Source: Bimuria novae-zelandiae CBS 107.79 (lineage: Eukaryota > Ascomycota > Dothideomycetes > Pleosporales > Didymosphaeriaceae). From it: a DNA stretch of 64,000 nt. Numbering within the stretch: the stretch's first letter is position 1; every line of letters starts with the position of its first letter. Below the pieces are notes generated by a model. That model made no database searches, was not told where the DNA came from, and worked only from the letters and a program-made list of their open reading frames with translations. The DNA is taken from NCBI GenBank assembly GCA_010015655.1, contig ML976803.1:22595-86594 (forward strand), in the 5' to 3' direction. The translations under genes and the position numbers were made by a program. Below, in pieces: positions 11,850 through 23,071 of this stretch.

Positions 11850-13430
11850 CTCCTTACTATCTTAGCTATTAACTAAAATTAAATTTAAAGCAGAAGACGC
11901 GCTACTACTATATATAAAGTTTTTAAAAGTATACTATGTAGTTAATACGCTAGAATTACTGCATAACGCGATTATAAGCTTAGCTTAAAAAAGCTTATTA
12001 AGCTAGAAGAGGAGGTAATTATTAGGCATATACTCGACCTAGATTCGTAAGGATTTCCGCCCACGCTAGGTGCTATGCGAAATATAGTAGATAAGCTACT
12101 CGCTAAGCGAGGCGCTAGTAAAGTTAATAAAAAGTAGCCGCGTAACTTTATTAACCAAACAGACTAACTTACTACATAATTTAATTAGCTATATAATTAA
12201 TAGAGAGCTCTATGTAAGAATCTAGAAACTATTAAGGCGTGGTTTAACCTTATAGCGCGTACTAAAGCTACCTCTAGTATCTATAATTAGGATACCTATA
12301 ACTTTAATAAGACTAGCTTTATAATAGGCAAGATATTAGCGCAGCTTATTATTATAAACTTAAAAAGACAGGGTAGACTAAAGGCTATCTAGCTAGGTAA
12401 TCTCGCCCTTTATTATCTTCCCTAGCTAGTATTACCTTTCTACCTAATACTAGGATAATAATATACTACGCGACTAGGCTTTCGCTGTTAGTAATAATAG
12501 CTAAACTACTAATAAGCTTAGAGTAAAGTAGCTAAAGCACTTTATTAAGTATATAGTAAAACGTAGGGTAGGCGCGTGCTAGCTACTTATACTCAATAGC
12601 TATAAGAGCTATAACTTACTTAAATTTTAAAAGCTCTATAAAGAGAATAATATTATTACTTTTTATATGCCGCTATATTTATTACACCTTTTATAACTAC
12701 TTAATATTAGCTACTTCTTGCTGTTAAAGCGCGCGTATAGTCGCTAGATTAAAAGCCTAATACGTAACTATATTAGCTATATTATAAAGCTAGAGTTCTT
12801 ACTAGCCTTTTACGTAGCCTATAAGTAATTAATTATAAAGGAGAATATATACGTAAGCTTTCGAGGCGCTAGCCTAGTCCTACACGACCTAGAGGCAGTA
12901 ATATTAAAGCTTAATATTAAGTTTTATACGCTAACGCCGCCTCCGCTAAAGGTTACTCTTTAAGAAGCTAAAATACTAAGTAACACCTATAAGATAAAGG
13001 CTTAATTAATATTAAATTACGATAGGATTTAAAAGTATAAAAGCTTATTACTTACTTCTATTATTACAGCGCTTAATTAGCTTAAAAAAGGTACTAAGGT
13101 AATAGTTTATAAAAGCATGCTTATGCGCGATCGGATGATAAGACTTAAAAAGGCTAATAAGGCTACTATAACACGTAGAAAGTAAAAAAAGAAGTAGATA
13201 TAGTAGTAAGGAACCTTAATAACGGTAGAAATAAAAGAAATTATTGCTTAAAAAGATATAAAGTAGTAAGTAGAAGGTAAAATACGTTAAAGTAAGGCGC
13301 AATTAGGTACTAATTAACAGGCTTTAACGCGCTATAGTTACTATAAAGAGACTAAATATAACGCGCGAACGTGTGCAAAGCGTACTATAAATACTACTTA
13401 ATTTAAAATAGTAATTATATACTATTATCT
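11850..13430 (+). pseudogene. Fot1/Pogo-like DDE transposase, RIP-degraded
   Basis: Plus-strand translation with many TAG/TAA stops shows an ordered Fot1/Pogo transposase. A region like the CENP-B-type DNA-binding part (DxRKDFRPR) is near 12,040. The first catalytic region reads NFNKTSFIIGKI at about 12,300 (family form NFDETGF). PxFIIFxSxYYLSTWY follows near 12,400-12,450. The second catalytic region is LLILNSYKSYN at about 12,580 (family LLILDGHxSHN), then MPLYLLHLL near 12,670 (family MPPHSSHLLQP) and LKRAYSR at 12,725. The D-to-N and H-to-Y changes match G-to-A and C-to-T mutation. Not functional. The Lys-rich C-terminal tail runs to about 13,430. Confidence 0.85.
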
Positions 13431-13491
13431 TATTATATTATTAAGGTAGGTTACTATAAAGGTGTAAATAGTTAGTAGGGTGCGTAGCTCG

Positions 13492-13939
13492 TGTTAAGTC
13501 CCTACGGGTAGCTAGTCCGTAAGTAGTTAGGGTTGGTTCTCGGGCAAGAGTACTTATTAGGCAAGGAAGGGGTATTAACTACTTAAGCTAGTTAATAGGG
13601 TTGTTAGTATCGAGAGGGCGTAGGAGTTATAATCAAATCGACGAGAGCTTAAGTCAAATCTAAACAATAGATTAATAAACAGGTTAAACACGAGTATGAG
13701 AGCTCATTCTCGCGTTCCTATATACATGCCCTTTTCTGCCATCCTGCATCTTTTACCATCCGGCCCTTGGCGGGATGGTGTTGCCATCCGGGATGTCGCT
13801 GCCATCCTGTCCTTGGCAGGATGGTTCCTCTTGGCGGGATGGTAGGTCACGTGATCTCGGTAGTGCAGTCCTACCGATGGTTACCCCGCAGTTGCCCATC
13901 GTTGGTCCTTGATATTTGTAGGTCGCTCGGATCCTAATA
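13492..13939 (-). repeat. 3' LTR of Gypsy 13,492-20,323 (448 bp)
   Basis: Starts TGTTAAGTCCC and ends GGATCCTAATA (the partner LTR ends CCTAACA, so one C-to-T at the edge). Contains several GGCGGGATGG/CCATCC motifs, short inverted pairs that recur in the solo LTR at 50,057. Nearly free of RIP. Confidence 0.92.
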
Positions 13940-13954
13940 TCACCTCCCCCCTTT
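13940..13954 (-). other. Polypurine tract (minus-strand Gypsy)
   Basis: Directly next to the left LTR. On the coding (minus) strand it reads AAAGGGGGGAGGTGA, the expected plus-strand primer for reverse transcription. This fixes the left LTR as the 3' LTR. Confidence 0.85.
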
Positions 13955-14068
13955 CTAGATATCGTCCCGATATCCTTGCGCCTTGTCGTGTGGCTGCATA
14001 AGCGGTTGTCCCATATAAGTATCGTCGTAGGTCCCGGGCATTTCTGAAACTTAATTGCCTTCCTAACC

Positions 14069-14680
14069 ATGCCTAAGGATCCTAAGCTCCGCAAAGCGCG
14101 CGCGCCTCGCAAGAAGACTTCGACCTAAGAGCGACACGATCGTGCCATTCGTATTCGCGAGTCGTCAAAGGAGATGGTGTTTCGTTGTGAAAGGTGTACA
14201 AAGAAGAATTTGCGATGTTTTGTAGATACCGCATCCGGTCGTTGCGCTGGCTGTATCGCTGCGCATGCTGAGTGTGAGTTGTATGTTCCCGAGGAAGAGT
14301 GGGAAAGGGTGGAGCAGGAGAAGCGTGCGAAGCGTTTAGAGCTATTGCGCACGGAGGAGTCGGTCGCGCGAGCCCAAGCAGATGCTGCGCGTGTGAGGCG
14401 TGAGTTGGCCGAGGTGGAAAGTCGTGAGCAGGAGTTTGCTCGTCGTGATTTGGCGATAGCGAAGGCCACACGAAGCCAGGAGGCGGATAGCTCGAGTGCG
14501 GCCGTCCCGTCCCAAGACATCGATCCCTTCACTGATCCAGGCTGGTCACAGGCCAACAATCTTCCTCTTGATTCGTCAATGGATCTTTTTCTTAATAAGT
14601 TCTTAACTGGTTCTCCTCCCGTTGTCTCTGCTTCCTGGTTTGACGATGGTACTGTGCCAACGCTTGGCGACAGTTTCTGA
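14069..14680 (+). pseudogene. Antisense Cys-cluster/coiled-coil ORF of the Gypsy element
   Basis: Runs opposite to gag-pol between pol and the 3' LTR. From an ATG at 14,069 it would give 203 residues with one in-frame TAA near 14,127 (a CAA codon hit by C-to-T). The open part from the next ATG (14,174) is 168 residues. The N-terminal part is basic (MPKDPKLRKARAPRKK). The Cys cluster begins FRCERC and continues with further Cys at xLRC, GRCAGC and AEC. A long Glu/Arg/Ala-rich stretch without proline follows, likely coiled coil, then an acidic, Ser-rich tail ending PTLGDSF. It resembles a short Zn-binding DNA/RNA-binding module plus dimerisation helix; function unknown. Its last ~88 nt overlap the 3' end of pol tail-to-tail. 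Unlike gag-pol it is almost un-RIPed. Similar ORFs occur at 31,129-31,802 (minus) and 55,504-56,007 (plus). Confidence 0.7.
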
Positions 14681-17600
14681 GGTTTGTTTCTAGTTCCCAT
14701 GTATTTTCTGAGTGTGGATATCCTTTCCACTTAACTAAGTAGGTTCGTGGCTAATCTGTGTGTCGTAGTATCTTTTCGACTTCGAATTCGGTTTCTTCCT
14801 CCGGCTGGTGATAGAAGGTGGTTTTGACTAGTGTTTCCGGGTCTATAGGTTCTAATCGATTAACGTGGAATACTAGGTGTATCTTTGCGTCTAGTGGTAG
14901 TTCTAATTAGTAGTTAACTAGTGATATTTATTCCAAAATGAAAAATGGCCTAACCTTAATATAATCCAGTTTCTTGTGCTTTTTCTTCTAGATTCGAAGA
15001 TTTTTCGTAAGCAGATATGCTTTATCCCCCTTCTTTAGCTAAGGTGCCGTTTTTCGTTTCTTGTTAGTGTAGGAAATGCTTTGCTGTTAAGTTTTTTCAA
15101 GGTTTCTTCGGAGTTGTTCGTGTATTTTCTTTATGTTTTCTGCCATGTTGATGGCTTCTTCCGTTTTAATCGTTGTAAGAAATACTTAATCAAAGAGATG
15201 TAGGTGTCTTCCGTAGTTTATATAAAATAGTGTGTATCCTATTACTGCTAATACTTTGTTGTTATATGCTAATTGTGCCATAGGTAATAGTAAAATCCAG
15301 TTATTCTTCTGGTCATTGTAGTAGATGCGTAGGTACGTTTCGATTATTTAATTCGTACGTTCTGTCTGTCCGTCCGTCTGCGGATAATAGGCTGTTGATA
15401 ACTTCCGTTTCGTTCCAATAAGTACTATAAGGGTTATCCAGTAGTTTAATGTAAAGAGTTTGTCTCTATCGCTAATAATCGTCTTTAGAATGCCATGGTG
15501 TCGTATAAGTCAATCTAGGATAAGAAACGCGAGTTCCTTAACTATAGTCGTCTTTTAACATGGTAGTAGTTCCACATATTTAGTGAATCTGCACACGATT
15601 ACTAATATTAAGTCGTAGCTTATTCCTGTTGCTGGGTCTTTTAACTTAGGTAGTCTAGTTACAAAGTCCATTGCGATATCTTCCTATGGTACTGTTAGAA
15701 TCCGAATTGCTTGCATCTCGCCGTACTTAAGATGAGTAGCATGCTTATTTCGTTGGCAGTCTGCGCACTTGCGTATGTACGTTATTACTGCTTCCTTAAT
15801 TCCTTAGAATGTGTAATTCCGTTAGATAAGTTCCATCGTTTTCTTGATGCCTAGGTGTCCGTATATTAGGTCATCATAGTATTGTCGTATAACCTCTATC
15901 TGTTGTTCCTTGGGTACTTCTCGTGTGAATATAAGGAGTTAATTGAGTTCTGCCGTAGGTTCTAAAGAACCGTTAGGTTTTTATTTTAGTATCGCTAAGT
16001 AGGTTTTTACTTTATCTCCTATAAGGTCATGTCGTCAGCTAAGTGCGTCTGCTCGTCCGTTTTCTTTGCTAGGTGTATATATAATCTTAAATTTGTATTA
16101 TCTAAGCGTTTCTAACCATCTTGCCTGCCTTAGCGTAAGTTCTTTTGTAGTCGTGAAGCGTGTAAGGTTCTTATAGTCCGTAAAGATCTTAAGTGTAAAG
16201 TAGCTAAGAGCGTAGATTCTCTAGTGCTTTAACGTTTTAATAATTGCGTATAGTTCTTTGTCGTGTACGTTATATCGTGCTTCCGTGTTAGTAAATTTGC
16301 ATAAGTAGTATGTAATAGGGTGCTATTTGCCATCTTTCTCTTACTTCGCGCAGGCGCCTATCGCGAGGTCACTTACGTCTGTTTCGATTCGTAGTGGTTT
16401 TCCATCCCTAAAGTAGATAAGTACTGGTGGCATAATGCATGCGGTCTTTAAGAGTTAAAATAACATTCCACACTCTACAGTCCATGCGAATAGTGTGTCT
16501 TTTCTTATAAAGTTTATAAGTAGTATCGTGATCTTTGCGTAATCCCTAATAAATTATCGATTAAATCTATAGAATTCTAAGAATTCTTGGATGTTTTTCG
16601 CTGTCCTTAGTATTAGCTAGTTCTTAATATATTTAATTTTATTAGGTGCAACTTTAATTCCTTCTATACTAATAACGTGTCTTAGGAATTTAAGTCGTGT
16701 TACGTGCTATTTACACTTTTTTAGCTTAATCCTAAGGTGTGCCTTATCTAATGTGGTTAACACTGTCTATATATACGGAACATGATCTAAATCGTTCTTA
16801 GAGTAAACGAGTATATCGTCTATGTATATATTAATAAATATGTCTAGATAGTTGCGTAATATAAAGTTAACTAGCGCTTAGAAATTTACCGGTGCGTTAG
16901 TAAGTCTAAAAGGCATAACTATATATTTGAATAGTCTATAGCGTGACCTAAACGCTATCTTCTACTCGTTACCTTCCTTAATTTATATAAGGTAGTATCT
17001 ATCTCGTAAGTCTATTAGTGTAAAGCGTTTAGCTCTTGAGAGTTAGTCTCTTAATTCTAAGATATTTAGTAGTGGGTATTAATTTTTAATCGTCATGTCG
17101 TTAATCTTCTAATAGTTAACACATAGTCGTGGTGTGCCATCTTTCTTTATAATAAACATGAAAGGGCTGGCTACTAGTGACTTTAATGGTCGTATGTATC
17201 CTTTCGCGAGATTTGTCTTAATGAATTCTTTCTCTTGTTGGAGTTCTTTTCTAGTCTTGCTATATAGTGGTCTAAAGGGTGGCGTTTTCCCTTCTACTAG
17301 GTCTATCGCTAGATCCCAGGGCTGATGTTCTAGAAGGTTTGCTTTTCCCTCTCTCTCGGTGAACATATGATTCCATGCTCGATAGCATTCCGGAATTTCA
17401 TAGTTTGTGCTTTCATCCATCTTTTTGCGCTCTATGACCTGGTGGTTCCTGCCAGCGTCTGCCAAGGGTTTCTTCCGTTTTTCGACTGTCTGTCGCGAGA
17501 CTATAGTATTAATAGCTCTCTTATCTACTATCATATTCTGTTAATGCGTAGGCTTTACTTATAATATACAATTATAGCGCTTAAAGGATAGCTTCTTCCT

Positions 17601-19860
17601 TTCTTAGTTAATCGTGGGATTATGCTTCCTTAACTAGGGTAGTCCTAAAATCACGTCGTGATTAGCTTCCTTAATAATGTTAAGGGTAATCAATTCCTGG
17701 TGTCTATAAATCGTGAGGGTAGTTTCGACCTCGTATTCAATCATTACTTTGCCAGGCATCAGTTATCCATTCGCGACATAGATAGCATAGGGTATGGCCT
17801 TCTTGCGCTTATAGAGTCCTACTCTATCAAGTGCTTTTCTTAACACATAGCTTTCCTGTGCTCCTGAGTCTAGCATGGCTTTTATCCATGTTTCTTTAAG
17901 CTATACCAGTAGCTTAATTAATGTTTGACTATTTATAACATTTAATTCTCTAAAGGCGTCTTCCCTCCTAAGCCTAGGTCTAAAAAAGACATCTTTTCTA
18001 TAGGTGGCTTTATAGGATTAAGGTATCCTTCCTTCTTCTTCTCTTAAGGCTGCTGCTAGCCTTCTTCTAGGAGAGCTTCACCGTTTTCTTCCTTTATTAC
18101 CGTTTCAATCCTAAGGGTCGTAGTCCCTTTTAGTATGCAATTAAACCTATACTTTCCCTTTTACTCTTTGTGTTTCTCATAATTAGGGTGTAAGCATGTT
18201 TGCTATTTGTCGAATGCGCATTTTCCATTAACCAGTAGCAACATTACTTAGTTTAGCGCTTAGTTAAGGTGTAGAAAGTATCGCGTTTTACGTTTATCTT
18301 AGAGGTAAACGTTATAGTAGGCAATAGGGTAGTTAAACCACTCCTATCTGCATTGTTAGTACGTTCGGGGAAAATAACTATATTCCTTAGCTTGGTAATA
18401 AATAGTATATTAGTCTTCTCTGCAGAGGGTCTATCGTATGGTCTCATGCGTAGGGTTACGGTGGTCCAGGTCGTACTGTGGTTCGTAGTTCGGGCTTTCG
18501 TTTGGGTATTTCTTCTTGGGGTCTTCGTTTTTGTAGCGGTGGTCTGCCATTTCTCTTTCTGCTTTACTAACTAGATTGGGTCGGTAAGCATGAAAAAATA
18601 CTTCTACGTAGTCTTATCGTTCTATTGCTGTAAACCCAAAATCTCCTTCTCGAGGTTGGTGTTTTTCTAAGAAGTCGAAAACATTCGTCGTCTTACTGGC
18701 AACTAGCTTATTCTAGCTAGGGTAAGGAGTAGGAGATTAAGGCATTAGCTCTATCTCTTCCTCGTCTAAACCTTCGTATGCATCCTCGTAGAGTCGCGAG
18801 TTAGGCAAGTCTAATCGCTCTAAGTCCTTGTCTAGGATATCGGATTACTTAATAGAGGGTATTACCTGCTATTCTTCGTCAGTTACTTCTATGTTATTGA
18901 CGGTAAGTATGTTTAACTGTCTAATAACCTTGTTCTTAGATCTGCAGTTCCTAGCGATGTAACTTAGTTTATTACATATAAAGTATTTGCGTGTCTTAGT
19001 CCCCTTATGTTAGGTTCTATCTAAGATGCGCTTTTAGTTAGGCTTACAAAAGCTATTAGACTTCCTTATTCCTTTCTCTAAGTTATTAAACTAGATTCCT
19101 TCTATAGGTTAGTAGCTATACGAGTCGCTTCGTTGCTGTCGTCAAGGTGCTTTTAGTGGCGCCCTATAGACTACAGGTGCCTATTGTCTAAAACTAACAT
19201 TCCTCGGGTTTCTGCGAAACTCTTCTTGTAATACGAACCATTCTCCATCGATCTAAATAGATTCTTTGTATAGCTTATTAAGGGTATTAAGTCTAGCACT
19301 ACTACGTAAGAGTTCTTCGCGCACGTTGCGTTTAAGTCCTTATTAATACATAGTCTTAAGAGATTCGTCTTCCTAGTCAAGTTGCACAGCGTACTTGCGA
19401 AACTCGGCTGCATACTCTACTACGAATTATTATTATTAAATAGTTTAGATAGCTCGTTTGGCTATAGCAGTTTTGTTGGCAATTCTAAACAGTTATTTAA
19501 GGCATTTCTTAAAGTTTAGGTAATCCTTAATAATGTTAACTACGTTAGCGTGACTGTTTATGTAGTCCTTGTCCTTATTATCGTGGTCTATGTCTATGTA
19601 CTTAACTAAGTAGGGATAGATCTATTCTTTAGCTAGTCCTTGCATGTAAGTTACTGCGAAGATGACTTTCTTCTTATCTTTAAGGTTGTCGTCCATATCA
19701 AAGAAGTATAGGTCTAGCTATAGAAGCCAGGTGTTAAGGAGACTATAATTACTATCGTACAAATTAGGTTTATGCGCCTTATTCTTAGTATCCTTTATTA
19801 AAGTAACACTAGCGTTGCCTAAAGCTATAGAAGAAGTAGGAGTCCTAGTAGTACTTATAT
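14592..19860 (-). pseudogene. Gypsy gag-pol polyprotein, RIP-degraded
   Basis: Minus-strand order: Gag matrix/capsid-like part (FRKYAVQLD, then LKRNVREELLRS) at about 19,400-19,290. The zinc knuckle is near 18,970-18,930, where a Cys-x2-Cys-x3-GH-x4-Cys reads CNKLSYIARNC after mutation. A Cys/His-rich linker follows at about 18,700-18,100, then a protease-like region near 17,800-17,640. RT begins with the intact open stretch 17,534-17,109 (HMFTEREGKANLLEHQPWD ... KKDGTPRLCVNY), and YIDDILVYS lies near 16,815. RNase H is at about 16,450-16,050 and integrase at about 15,900-15,050. The chromodomain (YLVKWKGYPHSENTWE) lies at about 14,750-14,650, with a stop at 14,592-14,594. Stops are mostly TAG/TAA at Gln/Trp codons, so no functional product is expected. 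Confidence 0.9.
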
Positions 19861-19875
19861 TAAGGGTGTTTAAGA

Positions 19876-20323
19876 TATTAAGTCCCTACGGGTAGCTAGT
19901 CCGTAAGTAGTTAGGGTTAGTTCTCGGGTAAGAGTACTTATTAGGCAAGGAAGGGGTATTGACTGCTTAAGCTAGTTAATAGGGTTATTAGTATCGAGAG
20001 GGCGTAGGAGTCACAATTAAATCGACGAGAGCCTAAGTTAAATCTAAACGATAGATTAATAAACAGGTTAAACACGAGTATGAGAGCTCATTCTCGCGTT
20101 CCTATATACATGCCCTTTTCTGCCATCCTGCATCTTTTACCATCCGGCCCTTGGCGGGATGGTGTTGCCATCCGGGATGTCGCTGCCATCCTGTCCTTGG
20201 CAGGATGGTTCCTCTTGGCGGGATGGTAGGTCACGTGATCTCGGTAGTGCAGTCCCACCGATGGTTACCCCGCGGTTGCCCATCGTTGGTCCTCGACATT
20301 TGTAGGTCGCTCGGATCCTAACA
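19876..20323 (-). repeat. 5' LTR of Gypsy 13,492-20,323 (448 bp)
   Basis: Starts TATTAAGTCCC (TGTTAAG with G-to-A) and ends GGATCCTAACA. Same length as the left LTR with scattered transitions between them. The 5-bp duplication GCTCG follows at 20,324-20,328. Confidence 0.92.
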
Positions 20324-21418
20324 GCTCGCTTGCCTGCGCAGCTCGCTTGCCGGACACGTTATTCTTCTATTTAGAAGGTAGCAAGTAAGAGAGAGAGTAG
20401 TTTAGACTCTATAATTAATTTTATAACTATATATTATACTATTAACTTCTAGTTAATTATTAGTCTACTAAACTTAAACGTATAATTTTAAAAGTTTTAG
20501 TAAGTCTTAGGCCTATTAGCGTATAGAGTGTTAGATAAGCTAAAAAAAAGAATTATAGTACGTTAGATTATTAAAAAAATACTTAGCTATATCCTACGTG
20601 CTAGTAAAGGCTTTAAGTGTAAGAGCTTTTATGCTAAGTGGGTAGCGCTAGGTCTATTAGACCTTTAAAATATAAGACTACCTTAGATAGTAATACATGC
20701 GAGAGAGCTAACTAGTTACTAATAAAGCTTTATTTAGGATAAATTAGGCTCTTTAGTAGACTAGAGTAACTAGTTCTCTAATAGTATATTATTTAGAGCT
20801 TTGCTTATAGCTTTAATTCTAAATTAAGCGTATACCTTATGAATAAACGCGTCTTAAATTAGTTATATCTTATATAAAGCTTAATCGCGGATAATACGGA
20901 TTTTAAAAAACTAGGTAAGGTCTCTTATAGCTTTAATATTATATAGGTCTACTAGATTCTTCTTAAAGGGCCTATAGTAATAGGCATTTAATTAATAATA
21001 TACTATAATAATATTATTAATATAGATAAATAGGATAAGCTAGCGGTTAATATATAGACAAGGAAAACTATTAACTAGCTTTAGTCTTAACTTAATAAGC
21101 TATTAACGCAGCTTATTATACTATAGAATAGGTAACTCCTTTAGGCCGTACAGGGCGCAGAGCACTAGCATAATCTCGCCTTTAGTATAGTAAAACGCCT
21201 TAGGTGTTTCAGCGTATAGTTTTTGATCTATCTTAGCGTTTAGGAAGGTAGTAGGGACATTATACTACTTTAGCTCTAAACTAAAGTAATTAGCAATTAT
21301 AATAAGAGCGTAAAAGTTATAAATTATAAATATAGTAACGTACGTATTATTACGTAGAGCTTAAAGATCTCCCTAAATAATAAGTTAAGCTTTAAAACGT
21401 GAGAAATATCTATCTTCG

Positions 21419-21641
21419 TGTCCGATTATATAGCCTCTATCTGTTGTGGATATAAGGCTGGAGCACTCTCTCTTTTGTACTATTCTAAATAGGGCTAGCG
21501 CTGCAGCGGCACTTATTTGGAGCCTCGCACACATTTACATTCCAGGAACACAGAACACGAACATCATCAATCAATCATCACATCCATCAAATTCTCATCA
21601 TTGCATTATCTCAAAGTGACAGAACACTATTAAATCTGACA
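21419..21641 (+). mobile_element. 223-bp TG..CA element C (solo LTR-like)
   Basis: Starts TGTCCGATTATATAGCC and ends AAATCTGACA; nearly un-RIPed. The flanks do not match each other (CTTCG on the left, AAAAT on the right). Each matches the reverse complement of a flank of the inverted partner at 22,084-22,306, as expected if the DNA between the two copies was inverted after insertion. Confidence 0.85.
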
Positions 21642-22083
21642 AAAATACTTAAGGGCTATTACTAACGCGGCAAGAGAGCTCTATAAAATATTAATTTAAA
21701 CCTAACTAATATAAGCTTAATTATAACTAGTAAACGTAATTGAATGCAAAAAGATCTTAATAGTTTTATAATTTATATATACGCTATAGGGCTAAGAGCT
21801 ACACCTCTTATTAACTATCTCTGTGTATTTTTAACTAAGATTCGCTCTATACCTACTATAAATAAAATACTAAAAATTTATTAGTTTTAGCTGCCACCCT
21901 TGCCGAAGGCAGTAAAGTAGCTTAATATATATATATTTAGTAGTTAATTTTAACGCGCTATAAAGGTTAAATAGTAAGCTTTACGCGCTAAAGGAGTTAT
22001 TAAAAAAACTATAAAAATAAAGACTACTATAGATGCTAAGGTACTATTGTTAATATAAGTATTTACTTATAAGATTAACGAAG
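21642..22083. other. 442-bp inverted segment of the Copia relic
   Basis: The only part of the surrounding Copia whose coding strand is plus. Its translation (LPPLPKAVK, then LRAKGVIKKTIK, ending VFTYKINE) is the Copia integrase-to-RT linker and the very start of RT. Turning the segment around restores a continuous minus-strand reading frame and restores direct 5-bp duplications around both flanking elements. Confidence 0.85.
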
Positions 22084-22306
22084 TGTCAGATTTGATAGTG
22101 TTCTGTCACTTTGAGATAATGCAATGATGAGAATTTGATGGATGTGATGATTGATTGATGATGTTCGTGTTCTGTGTTCCTGGAATGCAGATGTGTGCGA
22201 GGCTCCAAATAAGTGCCGCTGCAGCGCTAGCCCTATTTAGAATAGTACAAAAGAGAGAGTGCTCCAGCCTTATATCCACAACAGATAGAGGCTATATAAT
22301 CGGACA
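22084..22306 (-). mobile_element. 223-bp TG..CA element D, inverted copy of C
   Basis: Reverse complement of 21,419-21,641 with only a few differences. It begins TGTCAGATTTGATAG and ends ATAATCGGACA. The left flank is CGAAG (22,079-22,083) and the right flank ATTTT (22,307-22,311), the reverse complements of the two flanks of copy C. Same length as C. Confidence 0.85.
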
Positions 22307-23071
22307 ATTTTATTACTCTTAGGAGTCTAAGTGCTTATAGTAATAGATATTATAGGTTTAGGAGTAGGCGCCTATTACTATATTAATTTAACTATATTAT
22401 TATTTTGTTTACCCCTACCTAGGAGCCTTTAGCTCTTAAAACTAAGGTTATAGGTGTCTCTACTAGGCGGTAACGTTAACAAGTAGTTAATAAGTTTTTA
22501 ATATTAATATTATTATATTATTCTTCTAGGTATTTAAGTAATTTAATTACCTCCTTAAGCATTAATTCTAACGCATACCTATTTATCCTATTAAAGAAGA
22601 GTGTAGGCTCGAATATAATATCGCGAGTAATAATAATAGCATTCTTTATAAGTAGCTAAATATAGAAGATATTAGTGCCTTAGTAGCTAATAAGATAGCT
22701 AATTAGAGTGCGCGATTTAAGCTTGTCTATAGCTTTCAGATTATAGTTATAGACGTAGGCGCGATATCCGATAGGCCTTATATAAGTAATAAGTGGCTTT
22801 TGTCCCTATATAATCTTGTACGGTGTCTTCTATCCTAGTGCTTTAGTAGGTGTGCGATTAAGTATATATATGGCGGTGTAATATAGCTTGTATAATAGGT
22901 TCTTAGGCAGGTTAGCGTGTATGCGTATAGCGTAAGCTTACTAAGTAAGTACTCTACTAGCGCGTTTAATAAGTCTATTTAACTTCTTTATTTTAGCAAG
23001 TGCTAGCTTGTATAGCACACCTAGCTCTTCTATTATATTGATAAGATTATTTCTAAATCCTTTTTTTTTAT

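Larger units (their letters stand above)
13492..20323 (-). mobile_element. Complete Ty3/Gypsy chromovirus (6832 bp), TSD GCTCG
   Basis: Two 448-bp LTRs (13,492-13,939 and 19,876-20,323) bound the element. GCTCG lies on both sides (13,487-13,491 and 20,324-20,328). Coding is on the minus strand. The polypurine tract is beside the left LTR, which is therefore the 3' LTR. Gag-pol is RIP-degraded but orderly, and an antisense ORF sits between pol and the 3' LTR. It inserted inside the right terminal repeat of a Fot1/Pogo transposon. A decayed relative lies in the opposite direction at about 32.3-36.6 kb, and a related solo LTR at 50,057-50,451. Confidence 0.93.
11721..20359 (+). mobile_element. 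Fot1/Pogo (Tc1/mariner-type) DNA transposon, split by a Gypsy insertion
   Basis: The left terminal repeat starts ACGTGTCCGG and continues through GCGAGCTGCGCAGGCAAGC. Its reverse complement forms the right end, GCTTGCCGGACACGT ending at 20,359. Both sides are flanked by TA. The right repeat is interrupted: after GTGCGTAGCTCG (to 13,491) comes a 6.8-kb LTR retrotransposon, then the remaining GCTCGCTTGCC... resumes at 20,324, with GCTCG as the retrotransposon's duplication. Without the insert the element is about 1.8 kb, a normal length for this group. Its transposase is RIP-degraded. A right-end fragment of the same family lies at 38,541-38,669. Confidence 0.9.
20362..23071 (-). mobile_element. 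Ty1/Copia relic (integrase-RT) with an internal inversion
   Basis: On the minus strand, 23,070-22,400 encodes the end of a Copia integrase and its linker (LYYTAIYILNRTPTKALG, then the INRYALELMLKE segment). 21,418-20,600 encodes RT: the stretch after VFxYKxNE begins RYFSRFKARLVI-GDL, then VPTTFLNAKID, AETPKAFYYTKGEIMLVL and a YVDD box mutated to YINN near 20,990. The linking coding segment lies between two 223-bp insertions but is on the opposite strand. Read as plus strand 21,642-22,083 it ends VFTYKINE and joins RYFSRF exactly. Heavily RIPed and dead. Ends are not defined; the left side abuts the Fot1/Pogo target TA. Confidence 0.88.

Noticed and set aside
14125..14730. 201-residue minus-strand open frame over the Gypsy 3' end
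   Set aside because: The chromodomain of pol is in a different frame of the same strand; this one is a Ser/Arg-rich shadow of the antisense ORF and pol end.
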